A stretch of 52,598 nucleotides of DNA from Desulfobulbus sp. (GTDB lineage: Bacteria; Desulfobacterota; Desulfobulbia; Desulfobulbales; Desulfobulbaceae), in the NCBI GenBank assembly GCA_011051875.1, contig DRKI01000077.1, positions 1-52,598 of the forward strand. Direction: 5' to 3'. The position numbers were made by a program, and so were the translations under genes. The notes beneath the pieces were generated by a model. The model was not told the DNA's origin, did no database searches, and saw only the letters and a program-made list of their open reading frames with translations. This document shows, one piece after another, positions 8,802 through 17,150 of the stretch (positions are counted from its first letter, which is position 1; each line of letters starts with the position of its first letter).

Positions 8802-10373
8802 ATGCAAGCGATGCCTGTCATGCCCACCGATACCAAGGCGCCGCCGGCCCCCACTGACCAGGCAGCGGCCATCGGCCGGGATGGTGCAAAGTTCCGCAGC
8901 CACCTTGCCGCCGCGACCGGCAGGCAGGCGCGGCAACAGGGAGCCGACCGCGACGGCGGCACGCCTTCGTCCGCGACCGCGGCCGCTTCCGGCCCGGATC
9001 CGGACAACCATCACCAGGTTGAAGACCGCCTGCCCGGCAGAAAAGAAAAACCGGTGCAGCCCGAAACCGTGGCCGAACAGGCAACCGCCCCCGGTGCAGG
9101 GACGCAGGAGGTTTCTCCGGCCGCGATTCTTGCCCTTGCCGCCCTGACCGGTACCAAGGTCGGCAGCGAGGCGCCACCGCTGCAGCCTGCACAAGGCGGG
9201 GGCCGGAACCCGTCCGTCCCTGCCCAGGCCGCGGTTTCCCCGCAATCGGCAAACAGCCGGACCACCCCTTCCGGGACGGACGGACGGCTCCCGGTATTCC
9301 CGCTCGAATCCCTGCGTCTCCAGACCGATCTTCCGGCCACCAAACAGACCGTTCTTCCGGCCACCGAACAGACCGATCTTCCGGCCACCACAACAGCCCG
9401 GACCGGCAGCATGAAGAATGGTCCGGCCGCGGCAGGCGGCGAAGTGGTGGTGGAGCGCTGGGCCGCAACCTTTTCCACCAGGACGACCCAGGCAGGGCCG
9501 GAAATCAACACCGCTGCCGGATCTGCCACAGCAGCAGACAACGACTCCACCATCGGCCAGACCCTGGTAAGCGTGCAGCGCATCCCGGACAACGAGGAGA
9601 TGCTGTCATCGGCACCGCCTGCCGGCGCCAGGGCATCCCGGATGGACACAGGTGGCCAGCGACAGGATATCAACAGCAGTTACATCCACGCCAACCTGCC
9701 CAACCAGGCGACCCGGGGCGACACCGGACCCGGAAATGGTCAACAGTCCGGTGACCAGGGGCAGGATGCACCGGATCTCCGGAGCGGAGGCGACCAGGTC
9801 CGACAACAGCAGGCTCCGCCGGCTCCCGGGGACCAGCCGCTGGTCTTTTCCCTGGACCAGGCAGGCGGCGTCGGCGCAACCACGGGACAGCAGTCGGTGA
9901 GCCAGGCCACGACCCTGCACCAGACATCCGGACTGCCGGTCAGCGATGCCCATGTCATGGACCAGGTGATCCAGCACTTCCACGCGAATCGCCAGCTCGA
10001 ATCCGGAACCGTGGTCCTCAGGCTGCACCCGCAGGAGCTCGGAGAGCTGCGCATGGAGATCAAGGTGGAACAGGACAACATCAAGGCCCACGTCACCACC
10101 AACAACCCCCAGGTCCAGGATATCCTCGACCGGCACCTGCCCCGGTTGCGGGAGGCCCTGGAACAGCAGGGCATGACCCTGGAACAGATGCAGGTGACCG
10201 TGGCCACGGGCGACAACAGCAACACCCAGCTCTTCCAGGAGCACCGGGGCAGGCAGCAGACGCGGCGCCCGGTACGTCCCATCGGGAGCCGGCAGCAGGT
10301 CTTTACCCTGGCAGACGAAGAACCGGATCCCGGTCCACAGACCGATGACAAGAAGCTGAGCATCCTGGCCTGA
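8802..10373 (+). CDS. fliK: flagellar hook-length control protein FliK
   Basis: FliK is the secreted ruler that stops hook growth and switches export to filament proteins. The 523-residue protein has a long low-complexity region rich in Gln, Ala, Thr, Pro and Gly (about 1-380), including a triple octapeptide repeat. A compact C-terminal domain (about 385-470) carries V-V-L-R-L-H-P-Q-E-L-G-E-L, the Flg_hook signature that acts on FlhB. The start ATG at 8802 is eight bases after motE with AGG upstream; ATGs at 8811 and 8820 are alternatives. Confidence 0.92.
   Translation: MQAMPVMPTDTKAPPAPTDQAAAIGRDGAKFRSHLAAATGRQARQQGADRDGGTPSSATAAASGPDPDNHHQVEDRLPGRKEKPVQPETVAEQATAPGAGTQEVSPAAILALAALTGTKVGSEAPPLQPAQGGGRNPSVPAQAAVSPQSANSRTTPSGTDGRLPVFPLESLRLQTDLPATKQTVLPATEQTDLPATTTARTGSMKNGPAAAGGEVVVERWAATFSTRTTQAGPEINTAAGSATAADNDSTIGQTLVSVQRIPDNEEMLSSAPPAGARASRMDTGGQRQDINSSYIHANLPNQATRGDTGPGNGQQSGDQGQDAPDLRSGGDQVRQQQAPPAPGDQPLVFSLDQAGGVGATTGQQSVSQATTLHQTSGLPVSDAHVMDQVIQHFHANRQLESGTVVLRLHPQELGELRMEIKVEQDNIKAHVTTNNPQVQDILDRHLPRLREALEQQGMTLEQMQVTVATGDNSNTQLFQEHRGRQQTRRPVRPIGSRQQVFTLADEEPDPGPQTDDKKLSILA
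9321..9392 (+). repeat. three 24-bp tandem repeats within fliK
   Basis: Three in-frame 24-bp units encode QTDLPATK, QTVLPATE and QTDLPATT. They differ by only a few bases, suggesting recent slippage or duplication in the ruler region. Confidence 0.9.
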
Positions 10374-10431
10374 ACCAGGGGCCCGAACACCTGAGCAAGG
10401 GCCCCGGCGAAGACAACAAGGAGTGACGAGC

Positions 10432-11283
10432 ATGGCATACATACCTGGGATATCACAGGGTTACACGACAGCAGAGGCTGCGGCCCGGCAAAAGAACGAC
10501 AATTCGGGCGACAAGCTGGGCCTGGATGACTTCCTGACCCTGCTCGTGGCCCAGCTCCAGAACCAGGATCCGCTCAACCCCACCGACTCCACGGAATTCA
10601 CGGCCCAGCTGACCCAGTACAGCCAGCTCGAGCAATCCATCAACATGAACGACAACATGGAGGAACTCCTGGATATCCAGAGAAGTTCGGACCGGCTCTC
10701 CGCCCTGTCCCTCATTGACAAGCAGGTCCTGGTCCAGGGTTCTTCCTTTGCGCTCGAGGAAGGCGGTGCCGAAATCGGCTACCAGGTCAACGGCGATATC
10801 AGCGACCTGGCCATCACGATCCGCAACCAGTCCGGCGGCACGGTGGCAACACTCTACCCGTCCGATCTTGGCCCGGGGAACCATTTCATTACCTGGGACG
10901 GGCTGGACAGGTTTGGCGAACCTCTGCCCGCCGGCCCGTATGAAATCAGCATCGAATCCCTCAACAACGGAACAGACGGGGACAACGTGGTTGTGCCGCT
11001 GGTCTACACGGATGTCACCGGGGTTGACATGAGCGGCAACGAGGCCATCCTCCTGACCGCAAGTGGCGAGTTCAACCTCTCCGCAGTCCAGGGGGTATAC
11101 GAGCATCGGAACAGGCAATCGTCCGAGCCAGGGGAAGGTGAGGAGGAATCGCCGGTGGAACCAGATGAAGAGAATGTCTCTGCTGCAACGGATGGCGCGG
11201 GGATGGTTGAAGGCAGTGCCGTATCCGACGACACCCTGGAGATTGCGGCAACCGAAACCACGAACGGGCAGGATCCCGAGTAA
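10432..11283 (+). CDS. flgD: flagellar hook cap protein FlgD
   Basis: FlgD caps the growing hook. ATG 10432 is preferred because AAGGAG (10418-10423) is eight bases upstream; a GTG at 10423 falls inside that site. The 283-residue product has the N-terminal signature L-G-L-D-D-F-L-T-L-L-V-A-Q-L-Q-N-Q-D-P-L. A FlgD Ig/tudor-like region follows with the conserved T-W-D-G-x-D-x-x-G turn. The last 55 or so residues are a highly acidic, low-complexity extension. Confidence 0.94.
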   Translation: MAYIPGISQGYTTAEAAARQKNDNSGDKLGLDDFLTLLVAQLQNQDPLNPTDSTEFTAQLTQYSQLEQSINMNDNMEELLDIQRSSDRLSALSLIDKQVLVQGSSFALEEGGAEIGYQVNGDISDLAITIRNQSGGTVATLYPSDLGPGNHFITWDGLDRFGEPLPAGPYEISIESLNNGTDGDNVVVPLVYTDVTGVDMSGNEAILLTASGEFNLSAVQGVYEHRNRQSSEPGEGEEESPVEPDEENVSAATDGAGMVEGSAVSDDTLEIAATETTNGQDPE

Positions 11284-11349
11284 CAGGCCCTGCCGCCGCA
11301 TCGTTCAGATCCTTCCGATTATCCAGAGCAAAACACGCAGGAGGTTGCA

Positions 11350-12633
11350 ATGGGCATTCAAAGCGCGATGTTCAGTGGAGTCAGCGGACTCAACACCAAC
11401 GCCCAGGCCATGAGCGTCATCGGCAATAACCTGGCAAACACCAATACCCTGGGGTTCAAGGGAGCGAGAACCGTCTTCTCCGACCTGCTTTCCAGCACGA
11501 TCAGCGGCTCCGGGGGGATCTCCCAGGTGGGACGCGGTGTCAACGTCTCCGTGGTCGACAACATCTTCAGCCAGGGGACGTTCGAGACCACCGCCTCTTC
11601 CACCGACGTGGCCATCGAGGGGGACGGGTTCTTCCTGCTCAAGGAACCCGGCAACGACACGACCTTCTACAGCCGGGCCGGTGCCTTCCGCTTCAACGAG
11701 GACGGATACCTGGTCAATCCGGAGGGTTTTCATGTCCAGGGCAAGGCCTATGACGCGGACGGCAACCTGATCCCGGCCGACCCCACCGATATCTATGTTC
11801 CCAATGCGGGCCTGGTCCCGGCCAAGGCCACCGACGAGATGACCTACAACACCAACCTGGACGCGGCATCGGAGATCCCGGCCGGCGGATGGCCGGCCTG
11901 GGATCCCGACGATACCGGGACGTACAACTATACCGCCTCCACCCAGATCTTCGATTCCCTGGGCGAATCCCATATCGTCTCCATGTACTGGCGGATCAAC
12001 GACCCGGCCACCAATACCTGGGACTGGTTCTACGAGGTTCCTGACGCCAACGGCGGGGCCGGCATGCAGGGGCAGGGCGCACCACAGCTCGTTTTCAATG
12101 CCGACGGTACCCTGCCCGACACCGACGGTGACGGGGTTGCCGATCCGGTGGCCGGGGTCCTGCCCGCCATCGACTGGCAGAACGGATCTGATCCAACCAA
12201 CCTCACTGTCAACTTTGACTGTACCCAGTTCGATTCCGACTCAGTGGTCATTGCCCAGGACCAGAACGGCTATGCGGCAGGCAACCTGACCAGCGTCGAC
12301 ATCGATGGCACAGGCACTGTCATCGCCTCCTATTCCAACGGCGAGATGGTCAATATCGCCAGCCTGGTACTGGGCAAGTTCAAGAATCCCAACGGGCTTT
12401 CCCTTGCCGGATCCAACCTCTACACGGCCACCAATGAATCCGGCACCCCGCGCGTCGGTCTTCCGGGCCCCGAGCTGGGCAACATCTTCACCAACTCGCT
12501 GGAACAGTCCAACGTGGACATGGGACAGGAATTTGTCAAGATGATCACCATCCAGCGCGGATTCCAGGCCAACTCAAAAATCATCTCCACGGTGGACGAG
12601 CTCCTGGGCGAACTGATCAATCTCAAACGGTGA
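11350..12633 (+). CDS. flgE: flagellar hook protein FlgE
   Basis: FlgE polymerises into the hook. The 427-residue protein begins M-G-I-Q-S-A-M-F-S-G-V-S-G-L and has the N-N-L-A-N-T-N-T-L-G-F-K motif. It includes the FlgE D1/D2 beta region, with calcium-loop-like D-x-D-G-D-G-V-A-D near residues 257-264, and the C-terminal E-F-V-K-M-I-T-I-Q-R-G-F-Q-A-N-S-K-I helix. AGGAGG is six bases upstream of the start. It is followed by a strong inverted repeat and a 339-bp gap. Confidence 0.95.
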   Translation: MGIQSAMFSGVSGLNTNAQAMSVIGNNLANTNTLGFKGARTVFSDLLSSTISGSGGISQVGRGVNVSVVDNIFSQGTFETTASSTDVAIEGDGFFLLKEPGNDTTFYSRAGAFRFNEDGYLVNPEGFHVQGKAYDADGNLIPADPTDIYVPNAGLVPAKATDEMTYNTNLDAASEIPAGGWPAWDPDDTGTYNYTASTQIFDSLGESHIVSMYWRINDPATNTWDWFYEVPDANGGAGMQGQGAPQLVFNADGTLPDTDGDGVADPVAGVLPAIDWQNGSDPTNLTVNFDCTQFDSDSVVIAQDQNGYAAGNLTSVDIDGTGTVIASYSNGEMVNIASLVLGKFKNPNGLSLAGSNLYTATNESGTPRVGLPGPELGNIFTNSLEQSNVDMGQEFVKMITIQRGFQANSKIISTVDELLGELINLKR

Positions 12634-12650
12634 TCCCCAGTCAAAAAAAT

Positions 12651-12692
12651 GACACAGGGTCATACCCCCTTCCCCGGGCTTGACCCTGTGTC
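12651..12692. repeat. 12-bp inverted repeat after flgE (terminator or REP-like)
   Basis: GACACAGGGTCA (12651-12662) and TGACCCTGTGTC (12681-12692) are perfect inverted copies around an 18-base spacer. An A-run sits on the left side (12644-12649) but there is no immediate T-run on the right. It could stop transcription, better from the opposite strand, or be a REP-like element of the kind linked to TnpA-REP transposases. No transposase is nearby. Confidence 0.6.
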
Positions 12693-12972
12693 GCCGGTTA
12701 CCTGCTCTTTTTCCTGCCCTGCCCTGACCACACCCATCCACACCCGCTCCCGGCCCGCCATGGTGATCCCGTTCCCGGATCATCGCACCCCGACCGATAG
12801 CCAAATCACTGGCATTTTACTTGCAAACTCCCGGTTGACACATTGACTGACCGTCGGAAAATACTGTAAACTTTAGCAGACGCGGCATGAAACCGCTGTC
12901 ACCGGCACCCGAGCCTTCCCGGCAGTTCCTGTCAGGATGGGCCCTCTTGTTCCGCCAACAGGGAAACCAGAT
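12693..12972 (+). other. motA upstream region
   Basis: This non-coding stretch holds the sigma-54-like promoter at 12810-12825. It also holds an overlapping sigma-70-like pair, TTGACT at 12843-12848 and TAAACT at 12867-12872 with an 18-base spacer. I see no gene in it. The ATG at 12937 lies in the motA frame but has no ribosome site. Confidence 0.5.
12810..12825 (+). promoter_or_regulatory. sigma-54 promoter upstream of motA
   Basis: TGGCATTTTACTTGCA matches the sigma-54 consensus (TGGCACG-N4-TTGCA) at all key positions, including GG and GC twelve bases apart. Expected transcription start is near 12836, giving a leader of about 135 bases before motA. It would drive the motAB-fliL-fliMNOPQR block. 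An RpoN activator gene is not in the window. Confidence 0.72.
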
Positions 12973-13740
12973 TTGGACATTGCAACCGTAATCGGCATTG
13001 CCGCCTCATTCGGCCTGATGCTCATGGCCATCCTGCAGGGTGGCAGCCTGAGTATCTTCATCGACGTTCCGTCCATGCTCATCGTCTTCGGCGGCACTGC
13101 CGGCGTGGCCCTGATCAACTTTCCGCTCTCCGACGTTCTCAGCATGGTCAACGTGGTCAAGAAGACCTTTCTCTTCAAGGAGGAGGACACCAACAGCCTG
13201 ATCGCCCAGCTCATGGAGTTTGCCAACAAGGCGAGAAAAGAAGGGATCCTTTCCCTGCAGGGGTCCATCGACTCGGTGGAGGACCACTTTCTGGTCAAGG
13301 CACTGCAGATGGCGGTGGACGGCCAGGAACCCGATGATCTCAAGGCCATGCTCAACACCGAGATCGACTATATCCAGGAGCGTCACAACATGGGCGCGGA
13401 GATCCTGACCTCGCTCGGCACCATCTCCCCGGCCATGGGCATGGTGGGAACCCTGATCGGACTGGTGCAGATGCTGCAGAACATGAGTGACCCTTCCTCC
13501 ATCGGACCGGCCATGGCCGTGGCCCTGCTGACCACCTTCTACGGCGCGGTGCTGGCCAACGTCCTCTTCAACCCCATGGCGGGCAAACTCAAGACCCGCT
13601 CCAAGACGGAACTGCTGCAGAAGACACTGATCGTGGAAGGCATGGAATCCATTCTCTCGGGCGAGAACCCCAGGGTTATGGAGCAGAAGCTGCACGCCTA
13701 TATCGCGCCCAAGCTCCGCGAGTCGGTCTTCAACAAGTAA
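12973..13740 (+). CDS. motA: flagellar motor stator protein MotA
   Basis: MotA is the ring-forming stator subunit that pushes on FliG. I chose TTG 12973, preceded by AGGGAAA, because the product then starts M-D-I-A-T-V-I-G-I as in PomA/MotA; ATG 12937 has no spaced ribosome site. The 255-residue protein has membrane helices near 4-22, 30-50, 150-170 and 180-200, and the conserved P-A-M-G-M-V-G-T-L-I-G-L-V segment in helix 3. It is 12 bases from motB. Confidence 0.92.
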   Translation: MDIATVIGIAASFGLMLMAILQGGSLSIFIDVPSMLIVFGGTAGVALINFPLSDVLSMVNVVKKTFLFKEEDTNSLIAQLMEFANKARKEGILSLQGSIDSVEDHFLVKALQMAVDGQEPDDLKAMLNTEIDYIQERHNMGAEILTSLGTISPAMGMVGTLIGLVQMLQNMSDPSSIGPAMAVALLTTFYGAVLANVLFNPMAGKLKTRSKTELLQKTLIVEGMESILSGENPRVMEQKLHAYIAPKLRESVFNK

Positions 13741-13752
13741 GAGGCGGATACC

Positions 13753-14502
13753 ATGGCTAAAAAGGAACAGGACTGCCCGGCAGGCGCCCCGCTCTGGATG
13801 GTCACGTTCAGCGACCTGGTAACCCTGCTGCTGACCTTTTTCGTCCTCCTGCTCTCCATGGCCTCCATGGATCCGGTGAAGTTCATCCAGGCCAAGACAT
13901 CCATCAAGGACGCCTTTGGCTGGCGGACCAAGGCAGCGCCCACCAGGTACAGCCTGCCCATCCTGCCCTCGCCGCCGGTGGCCAAGTTTTCGCCCATTCC
14001 GCAGGAAACCGCCATCAAGTACTTCAAGCGGATCAAGACCGATATCGAACTGACCAAGATCGACGACGAGGTCGATGTCCTCAAACGGGACAATGATTCC
14101 ATCGTGCTCAGGATCAATGATTCCGTACTCTTTGATCCGGGCAAAGCGACTCTGAACCCCTCCTCGTATCCGCTTCTGCGCAAGATCGCCGATATCGTCC
14201 GTCCTCTGCCCATGACCATGCGCATCGAGGGGCATACCGACGACCGGCCGGTCAAGTCAAAGACCATGTCCAACTGGGACCTTTCCGTGGCCAGGGCGGT
14301 GGCGGTCATGCGCTTCTACAACCGGGGCAAACTCTTTTCCATCGACCGGATGTCCGCGGTGGGCTACGGTGACACCAGGCCGGTGGTGCCCAACACCAGC
14401 GAGGAGAACCGTGCGAAGAACCGGCGGGTGGACTTCGTACTCCGCAGCAACCGGCTGCCTGCCGGTGCCGGCGGCGGGCAGGGCCGCGCCGTTCCGTTCT
14501 AG
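13753..14502 (+). CDS. motB: flagellar motor stator protein MotB
   Basis: MotB anchors the stator to peptidoglycan and carries the ion-binding aspartate. The 249-residue protein has one N-terminal membrane helix (about 17-36) with W-M-V-T-F-S-D, where Asp21 is the likely ion site. A linker and a C-terminal OmpA-like domain follow, with G-H-T-D-D-R-P and N-R-R-V-D-F. It directly follows motA. Which ion is used cannot be told from sequence alone. Confidence 0.95.
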   Translation: MAKKEQDCPAGAPLWMVTFSDLVTLLLTFFVLLLSMASMDPVKFIQAKTSIKDAFGWRTKAAPTRYSLPILPSPPVAKFSPIPQETAIKYFKRIKTDIELTKIDDEVDVLKRDNDSIVLRINDSVLFDPGKATLNPSSYPLLRKIADIVRPLPMTMRIEGHTDDRPVKSKTMSNWDLSVARAVAVMRFYNRGKLFSIDRMSAVGYGDTRPVVPNTSEENRAKNRRVDFVLRSNRLPAGAGGGQGRAVPF

Positions 14503-14556
14503 ATCACGGCATGGCCCGCAGGGCTGACCAGACAACCCCCTTCAGGGAGACACTGA

Positions 14557-15066
14557 ATGGCTGACAAGGATAGTGGCACCAACCCGCCCGAGGAAGGCGG
14601 CAAGAGTAAGAAACTGATCATCATCATTGCTGCGGCCGTGATCCTGCTGGCCGGCATCGGGGCGGCCGTCTACTTCCTGGTCCTCAAGAAGGAGCCGCCG
14701 CCCGAGGACCAGAAACCGGAGCAGGTGAAGATGATCGAACCTGCGGCGGAAGAAGAGGCGGATATCGGTCCCATGCTCGATATCGACGAGTTCATCGTCA
14801 ATATCATCAGCCAGGACACCAGCCACTACGTCAAGGCCTCCATGACCCTGGAGCTGAGCAATGAAAAGGTGCTGGAGGAGGCGAAACAGCGGATGCCGCA
14901 GATCCGTGATGCCATCCTGCTCCTGGTCGGCAACAAGACGTTTGAGGAGCTGCAGGACCTGCAGGGCAAGAAACAGCTCAAGGCGGAGCTGAAGAGCAAG
15001 ATCAATTCCTTTCTCAAAACCGGACGGGTGAAGAACATCTACCTGACCGACTTCGTGGTGCAGTGA
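14557..15066 (+). CDS. fliL: flagellar basal body-associated protein FliL
   Basis: FliL is a single-pass inner-membrane protein that surrounds or supports the stator. The 169-residue product has a short charged cytoplasmic start, a membrane helix at about 21-44, an acidic linker, and a periplasmic stomatin-like domain with the family ending (L-T-D-F-V-V-Q). A GGGAGA ribosome site precedes the ATG. It is 10 bases from fliM. Confidence 0.95.
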   Translation: MADKDSGTNPPEEGGKSKKLIIIIAAAVILLAGIGAAVYFLVLKKEPPPEDQKPEQVKMIEPAAEEEADIGPMLDIDEFIVNIISQDTSHYVKASMTLELSNEKVLEEAKQRMPQIRDAILLLVGNKTFEELQDLQGKKQLKAELKSKINSFLKTGRVKNIYLTDFVVQ

Positions 15067-15076
15067 GGCCGAAACC

Positions 15077-16159
15077 TTGGAACCGATTCTCAGCAAGGAG
15101 GAAATAGCCGACCTGCTCGAGGCAATCCGTTCCGGCCGGGTCTCCACCGACGGGATCGACGAAGGCGGTCCTGATCGCGCCATTCCCAAGCCGGTACAGG
15201 AACTCGATATCTTCCAGGTCTATGTCCATGAAGAAGACAAGGGGGGCATGCGGATTCCCAACCTGGACATCATCCTGGACACCTTTACCCGCAACTTCGC
15301 CACCACCCTGACCAACCAGCTGCAGCGCACCTTTTCCGTGCACCGGGAGGAGATCACCACCACTTCGTTCCAGAACAGCCTGCAGGACCTGAAGAACCAG
15401 GGCGCCATCGGCATCTACAGCACCGACCCCCTCAAGTACGGCTGCCTGTTCCACCTCGACGCCCTGCTCGCCTTCACCCTGCTCGAGATCATGCTCGGCT
15501 CGGCGATAATCAGCGAGTCCCATGCCCTGGCCCGGAACCTGACCACCATCGAGATCAACATCCTGAAAAACATGATGCAGGGTGTCTGCAAGGACCTGCA
15601 GAAGGCCTTCAAACCGGTCATCTTCATGCGGCCGAGCCTGCTCAAGGTGGAGAACAACTTCCGCCTGGTCAACATCGTCGATGCAGAGACCGAGGTCCTG
15701 GTGACCAGCTTCAGTTTCACCATCGCCGGCAAGCAGGCCGGGTCCATGCGACTCATCATCCCGTACCTGACCCTGGAGCCGCTGCGGGAGAAGTTCAAGG
15801 AGATCGTCACCGTGGCCCAGGCATCCTACACCTGGGGCAAGGTCCTGGCCCGCGAGACCCTGGAGATGGAGACAACAGTGATCGCCCGTTCCGGCCTGCT
15901 GGAGATGAGCATCCGCCAGATCCTCCACATGCAGGAAGGTGACATTATCGAACTCGGATACGACCCGGACCAGCCCCTGACCATCGTCGTGGAGGACAAG
16001 CCGAAGTTTCTTGCTGTACCCGGCGAGAGGAACGGCAAGAAGGCCTTCCATGTCACAGGGCTGTACCGCTCCAGGAACGGTCGCCTCCCGGGCCGGGAAA
16101 CCGGGGTGGAGCAGGCAGCGGTCGAAAACACCCCCGGTGTCACCGGCACTGCCGGCTGA
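15077..16159 (+). CDS. fliM: flagellar motor switch protein FliM
   Basis: FliM is the middle C-ring protein and target of CheY-P. The start is TTG at 15077, giving M-E-P-I-L-S-K-E-E-I-A-D-L-L, with GAGG upstream; no ATG fits. The 360-residue protein carries the central CheC-like domain (G-G-M-R-I-P-N near 55-61, after the F-Q-V-Y stretch) and a C-terminal SpoA domain (M-x-I-R-Q-I-L-x-M-x-x-G-D-I-I). The N-terminal peptide L-S-K-E-E-I-A-D-L-L corresponds to the CheY-binding type segment. Confidence 0.94.
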   Translation: MEPILSKEEIADLLEAIRSGRVSTDGIDEGGPDRAIPKPVQELDIFQVYVHEEDKGGMRIPNLDIILDTFTRNFATTLTNQLQRTFSVHREEITTTSFQNSLQDLKNQGAIGIYSTDPLKYGCLFHLDALLAFTLLEIMLGSAIISESHALARNLTTIEINILKNMMQGVCKDLQKAFKPVIFMRPSLLKVENNFRLVNIVDAETEVLVTSFSFTIAGKQAGSMRLIIPYLTLEPLREKFKEIVTVAQASYTWGKVLARETLEMETTVIARSGLLEMSIRQILHMQEGDIIELGYDPDQPLTIVVEDKPKFLAVPGERNGKKAFHVTGLYRSRNGRLPGRETGVEQAAVENTPGVTGTAG

Positions 16160-16386
16160 TACCGGGTCACGGCCGGGCAGCATGATCGCAAGCGGTGACG
16201 GGGCACCCTGCAACCGCTTACAAGTCCTGTGTTGATCCGGGGCACCTGGATATCCCGTGATCGGTTACACATGATCAATCCGCCGGACGGAAGTGCGGGT
16301 CCAGGCCTGGAAGTCGCCCGCACACGCATCCGGCAACCAGCATTTCCGACCCGGGAGAATCCCGGAGTCGGAAAGGAGCAGAAGAA
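16160..16386 (+). other. fliM-fliN intergenic region with hairpin
   Basis: The 227-bp gap carries no credible gene. Its main structure is the strong stem-loop at 16343-16374. I found no good sigma-54 or sigma-28 match. Confidence 0.5.
16343..16374 (+). promoter_or_regulatory. stem-loop abutting the fliN ribosome site
   Basis: TTTCCGAC-CCGGGA and TCCCGG-A-GTCGGAAA pair as 14 base pairs with one bulged A around a GAA loop. The right arm ends within the GAAAGGAG Shine-Dalgarno of fliN, so folding could limit initiation or mark an RNA processing site. There is no T-tract, which argues against a terminator. Confidence 0.6.
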
Positions 16387-16773
16387 ATGGAGACCAACGA
16401 ACCGATGGATCCTGGAACGGGACACGAAAAACTGCAGCCGGAAGAGACCGCGGAACTGCTGGAAGAGACCGGGCCCGCGCATAGCGGGGAACAGGAGCAG
16501 GAAGAAGACCTAACGCGCGAGCTGGAGTTTCTCTTCGACGTTCCGCTCCAGGTCTCGGTGGAGGTGGGCCGGGCCCGCATCCTGCTCAAGGACCTGCTGC
16601 AGATGGGCGAGGGCTACGTGGTGGAGCTGGACAAGCTGGCCGGAGAGCCCCTGGATCTCTATGTCAACTCCAGGCTCATAGCCCGGGGCGAGGCCGTGAA
16701 GGTAGGGGACCGGTTCGGCATCAAGCTGACCGAGGTGGTCAGCCAGTCCGACCGGATCAAGCGCCTGGGCTGA
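16387..16773 (+). CDS. fliN: flagellar motor switch protein FliN
   Basis: FliN forms the base of the C ring and docks FliH. The 128-residue protein has an acidic, glutamate-rich N-terminal extension (about 1-42) and a SpoA domain (about 43-125) with D-V-P-L-Q-V-S-V-E-V-G-R and G-E-A-V-K-V-G-D-R-F-G-I-K. AAGGAG is eight bases upstream, partly inside a hairpin. The last base overlaps the fliO start (TGATG). Confidence 0.95.
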   Translation: METNEPMDPGTGHEKLQPEETAELLEETGPAHSGEQEQEEDLTRELEFLFDVPLQVSVEVGRARILLKDLLQMGEGYVVELDKLAGEPLDLYVNSRLIARGEAVKVGDRFGIKLTEVVSQSDRIKRLG

Positions 16774-17150
16774 TGCTGCTGACGGCCACACTGCTGCTCT
16801 CCGCCCTGCTCCTGGCTCCGGCTACCGCCGGCGCGGCCGAGCAGTTGTCCATGGGATCCGCCGTCCTGCAGATGGTCTGGGCCCTGGCCGTGGTGGTGGG
16901 GTTGATCCTGATCATCTACGGACTGGCCAGGCGGCGTTTCGGGGTTGCCGCCCTGCGCGGCGGTGCCATCAATATCGTCGAGCTGCGCCATGTCATGCCC
17001 AAAACCAGCCTGGCCCTGGTCGAGGTGCGGGGACGGGAACTGCTGATCGGTATCAGCGCCGGCAACATCACCCTGCTGGCCGACCTGTCCGGCGGATCCC
17101 GTGCCGGTGCGGATGAATCGGACTTTGACGAAATCCTGAAATCATCATGA
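16773..17150 (+). CDS. fliO: flagellar biosynthetic protein FliO
   Basis: FliO is a small membrane chaperone for assembly of the FliP ring. The 125-residue product has an N-terminal signal-like helix, a second membrane helix (about 32-50), and a cytoplasmic domain with the family pattern L-A-L-V-E-V-R-G-R-E-L-L-I-G-I. It overlaps fliN by one base and fliP by four (ATGA). Sequence conservation is weak in this family; position makes the call firm. Confidence 0.88.
   Translation: MLLTATLLLSALLLAPATAGAAEQLSMGSAVLQMVWALAVVVGLILIIYGLARRRFGVAALRGGAINIVELRHVMPKTSLALVEVRGRELLIGISAGNITLLADLSGGSRAGADESDFDEILKSS

Noticed and set aside
11285-11300. Sigma-54-like GG-N10-GC before flgE
   Set aside because: The spacing fits but TT of the -12 element is CC, and it is likely chance in GC-rich DNA.
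12651-12692. Insertion sequence end or attachment site after flgE
   Set aside because: There is no transposase, target duplication or second copy in the window.
12937-12972. ATG start for motA at 12937
   Set aside because: AGG abuts the ATG with no spacing and the added residues do not match MotA; TTG 12973 fits better.
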